Shown piece after piece: positions 1 to 4,798 of a stretch of 8,539 nt of DNA; within the stretch, counting starts at the first letter, position 1; every line of letters begins with the position of its first letter. Made by a program: the position numbers and the translations under genes. The notes below the pieces were generated by a model. The model saw nothing but the letters and a program-made list of their open reading frames with translations. It was not told the origin of the DNA and made no database searches. The DNA comes from Rhodothermaceae bacterium. GTDB lineage: Bacteria > Bacteroidota > Rhodothermia > Rhodothermales > Rubricoccaceae. The DNA lies in NCBI GenBank assembly GCA_013003465.1, contig JABDIZ010000390.1:1-8539 (forward strand). Direction: 5' to 3'.

Positions 1-60
1 GCGGAGGCCAACCGGTCGTTGGAACGGTTTATCGAGGCGCATCCGGAATACCAGGGGTAA
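1..60 (+). CDS. C-terminal end of an unidentified protein (partial)
   Basis: Frame 1 is open from the window edge to a TAA at 58-60 and encodes 19 residues ending RFIEAHPEYQG. The stretch is charged and helix-like, and neither motif nor family can be recognised from so little. It runs in the same direction as msrP, with 91 bases between its stop and the preferred msrP start, so the two could be co-transcribed. The gene could also be chance open frame, but the codon choice is consistent with a real gene end. Confidence 0.45.
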   Translation, partial: AEANRSLERFIEAHPEYQG

Positions 61-151
61 GTCGTCGCGATTCCCTCACATGGCTGGGCTCGGGAAACGC
101 CGGTGCCAGCCGAGCGTGTACAGAGCCCTCTGCTCATCTCTCTGTTCTTGC

Positions 152-1207
152 ATGTCCAACGTCATTCTCCGCCCCGACTGGTACCTCCCCGACTCGGCGG
201 CCACCGATCCGTCGCTCTACCTCAATCGGCGACAGGTGCTCCGCACGCTCGGCCTCGGTACCATCGGGCTTGCCACGCTCGGCGCAGGCTGTGGGAACGC
301 CAACGGCACGAGCGTTGGTGCAGATTCGGCAGCGGCGCCACGGAGCAGCCCTCGGCCCGATGGACCGCTCGACACCATCCCGGCGAACGCCCCACGCGAC
401 GGCTATCCGGCCATGCGGGTCACCGAAGGGTTTCCCGAGCCCGGTCGGCCGATCACGGAGCGCCTGACGGCCTCGTCCTACAACAACTTCTACGAGTTCC
501 GCAACCAGGGCGACCTCAAGGACCTCTGGCACCTCACGGCCGACTATGAGCCGTTCCCGTGGACCATTGAGGTGCGCGGCGAGGTCGAGCAGCCGATGAC
601 GTTGGATGTGGCTGATCTCATCACCGAGATGGACCTCGAAGAGCGCGTCTACCGCTTCCGCTGCGTCGAGGCATGGAGCATGACCATCCCGTGGACCGGC
701 TTCCCCTTGCGCAAGCTGATCGAGAAGTGTGCCCCCAACTCAAACGCCCGCTTCGTGCGCTTCGTCTCAGTCAACCGGCCCGAGCAGATGCCGGGCCTCG
801 CCAACTCGCCGTGGTACCCGTGGCCCTATTTCGAAGCGCTCCGTATGGACGAGGCGATGAACGACCTCGCCCTCGTCGCGACCGGCATGTACGGCGAGCC
901 GCTTCCCAAGCAGAACGGCTCGCCCCTGCGCCTCGCCCTCCCCTGGAAGTACGGCTACAAAGGGCCGAAGGCGTTCGTGTTGCTGGAGTTCACCCGCGAG
1001 CAGCCTCCGACCTTCTGGAACGAGTTGCAGCCCGCCGAATACTCGTTTCTCTCGAACGTCAACCCGACCGTGCCGCACCCGCGCTGGAGTCAGGCGAGCG
1101 AGCGCTTCCTCCTCTCCGACACCGAGGGGGAACGCGTCCCCACGCTGATGTTCAACGGCTACGCCGAACAGGTCGGCGCGCTGTATCCTGACGAACCACA
1201 AGGATGA
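152..1207 (+). CDS. msrP: Protein-methionine-sulfoxide reductase catalytic subunit MsrP (YedY), molybdopterin enzyme
   Basis: MsrP reduces methionine sulfoxide in oxidised envelope proteins using a Mo-molybdopterin cofactor. The 351-residue product follows the family from end to end: YNNFYEF at 110-116, RFRCVEAWSM around Cys171 (equivalent to the Mo-ligating cysteine of E. coli MsrP), PWKYGYKGPK at 264-273, NVNP at 302-305, HPRWSQASER at 309-318 and FNGYAEQV at 334-341. The N-terminus carries a Tat signal, RRQVLRTLG, with Arg26-Arg27 and then a hydrophobic run. Cys47 follows this run and could be lipidated, although the box GAGC is not canonical. I chose ATG 152 because the in-frame ATG at 80 adds 24 residues unlike the family. 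Neither start has a clear ribosome binding site. The usual membrane partner msrQ is not downstream, where the next gene converges. The electron donor may be encoded elsewhere. The identity is secure; the exact start is less so. Confidence 0.96.
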   Translation: MSNVILRPDWYLPDSAATDPSLYLNRRQVLRTLGLGTIGLATLGAGCGNANGTSVGADSAAAPRSSPRPDGPLDTIPANAPRDGYPAMRVTEGFPEPGRPITERLTASSYNNFYEFRNQGDLKDLWHLTADYEPFPWTIEVRGEVEQPMTLDVADLITEMDLEERVYRFRCVEAWSMTIPWTGFPLRKLIEKCAPNSNARFVRFVSVNRPEQMPGLANSPWYPWPYFEALRMDEAMNDLALVATGMYGEPLPKQNGSPLRLALPWKYGYKGPKAFVLLEFTREQPPTFWNELQPAEYSFLSNVNPTVPHPRWSQASERFLLSDTEGERVPTLMFNGYAEQVGALYPDEPQG

Positions 1208-1234
1208 AGGTAGAAGGGGGAACAGCCACAAACG

Positions 1235-1262
1235 TTCTCACTTCTCACGTGCCACTTCTCAC
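1235..1262. repeat. Degenerate heptamer tandem repeat (TTCTCAC)
   Basis: Four consecutive 7-base units read TTCTCAC, TTCTCAC, GTGCCAC, TTCTCAC. The repeat begins in the 37-base gap between the convergent ends of msrP and the DUF3592-like gene. It runs through the latter's stop codon into its last codons. No terminator hairpin is visible in this gap. It resembles the short heptamer repeats described between genes in other bacteria, but its origin here is unknown. Confidence 0.7.
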
Positions 1263-1754
1263 TTCCGCCGGGTCGCCAGCCAGGTCGCCAGCCGGGTCGC
1301 CATGCGTGCGGAGGAATCGGTTCCACCCGGCGACGAGCCACGCAAGACCGAGGGCGCCGATCAGGGCCATCGCCGCGAAGCTGAACGTCATGATCCACTG
1401 CGCCCGTGGGTGCTCACCGAGCACGATCTGATCGGAGGCCTCCTGGACGCGGATAGGGATGATCTCGCCCTCGCGCCCTTCGAGTTCCTTGAGGAAGGCC
1501 AGCGGCAGTTCCACCTCGCGCTCGATAGAGGCTGTAGCGGCAGGCGGCGTATAGCGCAGCGTCACTGCGCCGTGCGTGATCTCGGCTCGCTCGCGGACGT
1601 TAAGGCTCACTACTTCAGCGTCCACCGTCGTGCCCTGCTCGGCCGTTTCGCGCTGCTCCATCCCCGAGACGGTCAGGGCGATGGCAATGGCGAGCATTAG
1701 CAGCGGCAGCCCCCACAGCAGCCGTGCCACGAGGGGATTCGAAAGGAAGTTCAT
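1245..1754 (-). CDS. Two-helix membrane protein, DUF3592-like
   Basis: The 169-residue product has a transmembrane helix at about 12-30, a soluble segment rich in predicted beta strands at about 43-112 and a second helix at about 121-143. The segment begins VDAEVVSL, contains VTLRYTPP and includes a GEIIPIRV strand. This arrangement, two helices around a small beta domain starting with a V-x-A-x-V strand, resembles DUF3592 proteins, whose function is unknown. The hydrophobic start MNFLSNPLVARLLWG may act as the first membrane anchor. The tail beyond residue 150 is hydrophilic and repetitive (GDPA, GDLA, GDPA), encoded by a 12-bp tandem repeat, and its last codons lie in a heptamer repeat. The tail may therefore vary between strains. 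The gene converges on msrP and lies 95 bases after the HNH gene on the same strand. The membrane topology is well supported; the family name is tentative. Confidence 0.75.
   Translation of the reverse strand: MNFLSNPLVARLLWGLPLLMLAIAIALTVSGMEQRETAEQGTTVDAEVVSLNVRERAEITHGAVTLRYTPPAATASIEREVELPLAFLKELEGREGEIIPIRVQEASDQIVLGEHPRAQWIMTFSFAAMALIGALGLAWLVAGWNRFLRTHGDPAGDLAGDPAEVRSGT
1267..1302. repeat. Three tandem copies of a 12-bp unit inside the DUF3592-like gene
   Basis: The unit GCCGGGTCGCCA occurs at 1267-1278 and 1291-1302, with one variant (GCCAGGTCGCCA) between. Because 12 is a multiple of three, the repeat stays in frame and encodes GDPA-GDLA-GDPA on the minus strand. Gain or loss of units by slippage would change the tail length without breaking the gene. 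Confidence 0.9.
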
Positions 1755-1768
1755 GTTGGCTGTTCTGT

Positions 1769-1839
1769 GGTACGTATTCCGTGTTCGCTCCTACGCCAGG
1801 CAAGCGGGTCGGCGCCCTGCGCAATACGAAATACGCAAC
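1769..1839. repeat. Inverted pair of degenerate heptamer repeats (GAATACG-like) forming a stem-loop
   Basis: The right arm (1821-1839) holds AATACGA-AATACGC, two 7-base units. The left arm (1769-1788) read on the minus strand holds GAACACG-GAATACG, again two units. The arms are therefore inverted copies. They pair over about 15 positions with a few wobble or mismatched pairs and one bulge, around a loop of roughly 32 bases that itself contains the palindrome GGCGCC. The element fills most of the 95-base gap after the HNH stop and before the DUF3592-like start. It could act as a weak terminator or RNA-processing site for the HNH transcript, but there is no T run. A mobile or repeat-family origin is equally possible. 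Confidence 0.6.
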
Positions 1840-1849
1840 AAGAGCGGCG

Positions 1850-2359
1850 TCAGGCTGCGTAGAGATATGGCTTCCATGCGTCGTCCAGCGAGCCGAGAAA
1901 ATCGCGCAGGTACATCACGTGCGACGGTCGGAACGGTTTGCGGTGCAGCGGCATGCCGACCTCGCCGGGCGTGCGGTTGCCCTTCTTGTTGTTGCATGGC
2001 ACGCACGCCGCCACGAGGTTCTCCCACGTATCGGGACCACCCCGCGATTTGGGAAGCACGTGATCTAGCGTAAGACGGTCGCGGCTGCCGCAGTACTGAC
2101 AGCGGTTGCCGTCGCGCCGGATGATGTTGCGACGCGTGAGCATAATGCGCCGGTAGGGCACACGCACGTAGGCCTTGAGCCGGACGATGCTCGGCCAGGG
2201 AAAGGCCGAGCGGGCCGAATGCACGAGCCGATCCGGGTGGGCCTCCACCAACTCGGCCTTATGCAAAAAGACCAGCACGAGCGCGCGCTCCACGCTGCAC
2301 ACAGCCAGGGCACGGTAATCCTGATTGAGCACCAGGACGTGCCCACTCAGCGCGCTCAT
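1850..2359 (-). CDS. HNH endonuclease family protein
   Basis: The 169-residue product begins with the VLVLNQDYRALAVCSVERA segment typical of small standalone HNH proteins common in Bacteroidota. It carries an HNH/treble-clef module at residues 87-128. Two zinc-binding CxxC pairs, Cys87/Cys90 (CQYC) and Cys119/Cys122 (CVPC), frame the catalytic LDHVLPKSRGG segment (Asp99-His100), Asn114 in WENL and Asn123 in CNNKK. The last catalytic position is Asn rather than His, as is usual in this subgroup. Such proteins are expected to be metal-dependent DNA nucleases, but the cellular role of this subgroup is not established. There is no intron, intein, methylase or toxin-immunity partner nearby. A perfect hairpin lies only 9 bases before the start codon, so translation might be limited by mRNA structure. 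The domain call is firm and the physiological role unknown. Confidence 0.93.
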   Translation of the reverse strand: MSALSGHVLVLNQDYRALAVCSVERALVLVFLHKAELVEAHPDRLVHSARSAFPWPSIVRLKAYVRVPYRRIMLTRRNIIRRDGNRCQYCGSRDRLTLDHVLPKSRGGPDTWENLVAACVPCNNKKGNRTPGEVGMPLHRKPFRPSHVMYLRDFLGSLDDAWKPYLYAA

Positions 2360-2368
2360 GGCCGTCTC

Positions 2369-2388
2369 CGCCCCGACTCAGCGGGGCG
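2369..2388 (-). promoter_or_regulatory. Hairpin just before the HNH start codon
   Basis: CGCCCCG (2369-2375) and CGGGGCG (2382-2388) form a perfect 7-bp GC stem with a 6-base loop. In the HNH transcript it would end 9 bases before the ATG at 2359, over the ribosome entry site. It might restrain translation or simply reflect GC-rich sequence. No known RNA family was recognised. Confidence 0.4.
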
Positions 2389-2425
2389 CCTCGGATGGTA
2401 GCGGCGTATGGGGAAGGCGGTCGTA

Positions 2426-2476
2426 GCGGCTCTGCCGCGGGCTAACACCCCGGCCCCACGCCGGGGGGACACCCCC
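2426..2476 (-). promoter_or_regulatory. Cluster of GC hairpins with two mutually exclusive stems in the HNH upstream region
   Basis: Three possible stems lie in 51 bases: GCGGC/GCCGC (2426-2430 with 2434-2438), CCCCGGC/GCCGGGG (2448-2454 with 2460-2466) and GGGGG/CCCCC (2464-2468 with 2472-2476). The last two share G2464-G2466, so only one can form at a time. If this stretch is transcribed as the leader of the HNH gene, it could switch between folds. No translated leader peptide, tRNA-like element or known riboswitch signature was seen, so regulation is only a possibility. Confidence 0.35.
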
Positions 2477-2486
2477 AAGATAGACG

Positions 2487-2522
2487 GCAACGCCCCCCGC
2501 CGACAAGGGCAGAGGGCGTTGC
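2487..2522 (-). terminator. Probable transcription terminator after the DUF2147 gene
   Basis: GCAACGCCC (2487-2495) and GGGCGTTGC (2514-2522) pair perfectly over 9 bp around an 18-base loop. On the minus strand the hairpin lies about 35 bases after the DUF2147 stop and is followed by the T-rich run CGTCTATCTT. The loop is long and the T tract interrupted, so this is a plausible but not ideal intrinsic terminator. It would separate the DUF2147 and HNH transcripts. Confidence 0.5.
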
Positions 2523-2556
2523 ACTCGGTTAACCGCGCGTTATGCGTGGGGCAGCG

Positions 2557-2991
2557 TTACTGGACGCGCTCCCACACCTGGGTCCGCCCGAGCAGCGAGA
2601 ACCCGACGAAGCCGCGTAGGCGGAGCAGATTCGGACCGTCGAGCGACATCTTCGCCCGGTAAGTCCGGCCCGTCTTGGGGTCGCGGATCGTGCCGCCTTC
2701 CCAGCCGTCACCGTCCTGCTCCATGTCGCGCAGGATCACCACGCCACGCATGTCGCTGCCCTCGAATTCGTCGGCGCAGGGCGAGCAGGTGCGCCCTTCG
2801 GGCAGGAGGGTCTGGATACGACCGAACAGCTTGCCGCCCTGTTCGTAAATCTCGACGTGCGACTTTGGCTCGCCGTCTTCGTCATCAACGGTACGCCAGA
2901 CACCAACCGGCGAGGGTTGGGCAAAGGCCGCGGAAGCGGCGAACAACAGGGCGAACAGGCCCAGCGCACGGCCGGGGGTAAGGATCTTCAT
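2557..2991 (-). CDS. Exported DUF2147 family protein
   Basis: The 144-residue product starts with a Sec signal peptide (MKILTPGRALGLFALLF, likely cut after AFA at residue 24). The mature part has the DUF2147 pattern throughout: VGVWRTVDDEDG at 29-40, HVEIYEQGGKLFGRI at 45-59, a CSPC cysteine pair at 69-72, GGTIRDPKTGRTYRAKM at 99-115 and RGFVGFSLLGRTQVW at 126-140. The family forms a small beta-barrel-like envelope domain of unknown biochemical role. I chose the ATG at 2991 because it puts the signal peptide at the N-terminus. The upstream in-frame ATG at 3051 would add 20 residues before it. There is no Shine-Dalgarno sequence. The gene lies 159 bases after the carrier gene on the same strand, with two small inverted repeats between, and probably has its own promoter. 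Confidence 0.93.
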   Translation of the reverse strand: MKILTPGRALGLFALLFAASAAFAQPSPVGVWRTVDDEDGEPKSHVEIYEQGGKLFGRIQTLLPEGRTCSPCADEFEGSDMRGVVILRDMEQDGDGWEGGTIRDPKTGRTYRAKMSLDGPNLLRLRGFVGFSLLGRTQVWERVQ

Positions 2992-3068
2992 GGAATCGGG
3001 GAGGATGGTGGCTTGAGAGAGAGTGTCGTCTTGGATGGACAGCGCTGCCACACCAGGGCGTCGTACGG

Positions 3069-3100
3069 AGGTCTTAACGACCTACCAAGGTACAAAGTAC
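3069..3100. repeat. Two adjacent short inverted repeats upstream of the DUF2147 gene
   Basis: AGGTC (3069-3073) and GACCT (3079-3083) are perfect inverted arms around a 5-base spacer. Seven bases later GTAC-AAA-GTAC (3090-3100) is a second symmetric site. They lie 80-110 bases before the preferred DUF2147 start, where an operator could be placed. Neither matches an operator I recognise, and arms this short can arise by chance. Confidence 0.3.
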
Positions 3101-3150
3101 GCTGTCCGTGAGATCCGACCATGAGAATGCAAGGCACGTTCCAGTTCGTC

Positions 3151-4599
3151 TTAAGCAAAGCCGATCTGCACGGCGACCGCCAAGACCATGAGGCCGAAAA
3201 AGAACAGGAGGAGTTGAAAGGGGAAGATCCAGCGTGCCCACGTCGGCCACGGGATGTCGGCGAGGGTAAGGACGCCCATCAGCACCGCACTCGTCGGGAT
3301 GATCATGTTGGTGAAGCCATCGCCCATCTGGAAGGCGAGCACAGCGGTCTGCCGGCTTACGCCGAGAAGGTCGGAGAGCGGCGCCATGAGTGGCATCGTG
3401 AGCGCGGCCTGGCCTGAGCCCGAGGGCACGAAGAAGTTGATCACCGTCTGCACGCCGAACATCGACATGGCGGCCACCGTCGAGCCTGCGCCTTCGAGCG
3501 CGGAAGAGAGGCTATAGAGAATCGTATCGATGATCTGCCCGTCCTGCATCACGACGAGAATTCCGCGCGCGATGCCGATGATGAGCGCCGTTGCCACGAG
3601 GTCTTTCGCGCCTTCCATGAAGGCCCGCGCCGTCCCGTTCGCCCCGAGCCCCCCGACGATGCCCATGACGATGCCCAGGGCGATGAAGAGCGCCGCAATC
3701 TCGGTGATGTACCACTGGAACTGAAGAACGCCAAACACCAGTATGGCAATGCCTAGCATGAAGATAGTCAGCACGGATTGTTGCGGCCCCGTCAGCGTGC
3801 TGCCTTCCTCGTTCAGGTGAAACCCTTGCTCCCGCTTCTTCTGATCGAGCGCATACGTGGGGCTTTTGGTGGGATCGCGCCGGATGCGCGCCGCATGCGT
3901 CATCACAAACGCGATCATCAGCCCGGTCGTGATGACCCAGAGCACAATGCGAAACCCGACGCCTGAGAAGAGCGGCACTTGCGCGATGCCCTGCGCCACG
4001 CCGACCGTGAACGGATTAAAAAACGCCGCGGCGAACCCGGCGGCAGAGCCAAGAAAGGGAATCGCCGCCCCAACGAGGGAATCGTAGCCGAGCGCGAGCG
4101 CGAGCGGCACGAAGATGAGCACGAACGGAATCGTCTCTTCGGCCATGCCGAACACGGCCCCGCCAAGGGAGAAGAGCGCCATGAACAGCGGAATCAGCAG
4201 CAATTCGATAGCCCGCGAGCGCTGCGAGGCCTGCACGAGCCGCCGGAGGGCCGCGTCCACCGCCCCGGTCTTTTGCAACACCGCGAAGGCACCGCCGATC
4301 AGCAGCACGAACGCAATGATGGGCGCCGCGTCCTCGTCCACGAAGCCCAGAATCGGCGCCTGGAAGATGATGGCGACCGTGTGAATGAGGCGGCTCCCCA
4401 CGCTCTCGTCGGCCCGTTCGATGGGCGCGTAGGAGCCCGGCACCACCACCTCGCGCGTCCCGGCGCCTTCCACCTCGATCTCGGCTTTCTGGAAGGCTCC
4501 TGCCGGAATGATCCAGGTCAGAATCGCCGCGAGGACGATGATGGAGAAGATGATCAGGGTGGTGTCGGGCGCCTTGAATCGAGGGGTGGATGCCGTCAT
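3151..4599 (-). CDS. YfcC family membrane carrier (DcuC/ArcD superfamily)
   Basis: The 482-residue product is a polytopic inner-membrane protein with about a dozen hydrophobic segments, the full length expected for YfcC-type proteins of the C4-dicarboxylate anaerobic carrier-like family. Recognisable signatures are TWIIPAGAF at 28-36, GMAEETIPF at 151-159, FFNPFTVGVAQ at 193-203, EGAKDLVATALIIGIARGI at 329-347, NFFVPSGSGQAALTMPLMAP at 388-407 and FQMGDGFTNMIIPTS at 423-437. Two similar halves, each ending in a polar re-entrant-type segment (NPFT and PSGSGQ), are separated by a charged cytoplasmic loop at about 237-272. Relatives move dicarboxylates, basic amino acids or dipeptides by ion coupling or exchange; the substrate here cannot be read from the sequence. 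No arginine deiminase or peptidase gene lies alongside. It is divergent from the TPR gene, with a long hairpin in the shared upstream region. Confidence 0.93.
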   Translation of the reverse strand: MTASTPRFKAPDTTLIIFSIIVLAAILTWIIPAGAFQKAEIEVEGAGTREVVVPGSYAPIERADESVGSRLIHTVAIIFQAPILGFVDEDAAPIIAFVLLIGGAFAVLQKTGAVDAALRRLVQASQRSRAIELLLIPLFMALFSLGGAVFGMAEETIPFVLIFVPLALALGYDSLVGAAIPFLGSAAGFAAAFFNPFTVGVAQGIAQVPLFSGVGFRIVLWVITTGLMIAFVMTHAARIRRDPTKSPTYALDQKKREQGFHLNEEGSTLTGPQQSVLTIFMLGIAILVFGVLQFQWYITEIAALFIALGIVMGIVGGLGANGTARAFMEGAKDLVATALIIGIARGILVVMQDGQIIDTILYSLSSALEGAGSTVAAMSMFGVQTVINFFVPSGSGQAALTMPLMAPLSDLLGVSRQTAVLAFQMGDGFTNMIIPTSAVLMGVLTLADIPWPTWARWIFPFQLLLFFFGLMVLAVAVQIGFA

Positions 4600-4653
4600 G
4601 CGAACAAGGAGTCGAAGTAGGGGGCCGTACGAAGTGGCGGCAAGGTAGCGTTG

Positions 4654-4702
4654 AGAGGGTGACTGGGACGAGTGCGCGCGGCTGCTCCTCCCAACACCCT
4701 CT
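4654..4702. promoter_or_regulatory. Long imperfect hairpin between the divergent carrier and TPR genes
   Basis: AGAGGGTG (4654-4661) pairs perfectly with CACCCTCT (4695-4702). After a 2x1 internal loop TGGGA (4664-4668) pairs with TCCCA (4689-4693), and after one mismatch GAG (4670-4672) pairs with CTC (4685-4687). This gives 16 Watson-Crick pairs in 49 bases. It begins 55 bases before the carrier start and ends 96 bases before the TPR start, so it could be a leader structure for the carrier mRNA or a DNA site for a regulator. No run of T follows on the carrier strand. Confidence 0.45.
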
Positions 4703-4798
4703 TTCTCTGAAATCCTTCGGTTCTCCTGCAGCCCGCTCGAACTTTCGCACAGTCCAGCGATAGATCACACGTTGCCGTCTTCGCGTAGCTTTACCTGT

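Noticed and set aside
80..151. Longer msrP start at ATG 80
   Set aside because: The extra 24 residues are cysteine- and serine-rich, unlike MsrP N-termini, and the twin-arginine motif already has 25 residues before it from ATG 152.
1204..1431. Small + strand frame starting at the msrP stop (ATGA overlap)
   Set aside because: The ATGA overlap looks like translational coupling, but the frame runs antisense through the DUF3592-like coding sequence and its repeats and has no recognisable content.
1850..2359. HNH gene as homing endonuclease, restriction enzyme or toxin
   Set aside because: There is no intron, intein, methylase, immunity gene or delivery domain beside it, and the N-terminal segment matches standalone chromosomal HNH proteins of Bacteroidota.
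4016..4768. 250-codon minus-strand frame overlapping the carrier gene start
   Set aside because: It reads the carrier gene in a shifted frame; the product is low-complexity and arginine/glycine/alanine-rich without membrane segments, while the carrier frame matches its family throughout.
4772..4798. TTG start for the TPR gene and a promoter-like TAGCTTTA at 4786
   Set aside because: The TTG start adds nine residues before a good signal peptide. The TAGCTTTA resembles the Bacteroidota -7 box (TAnnTTTG), but the nearest upstream TTG is only 11 bases away instead of 19-21, and the box is too close to the ATG.
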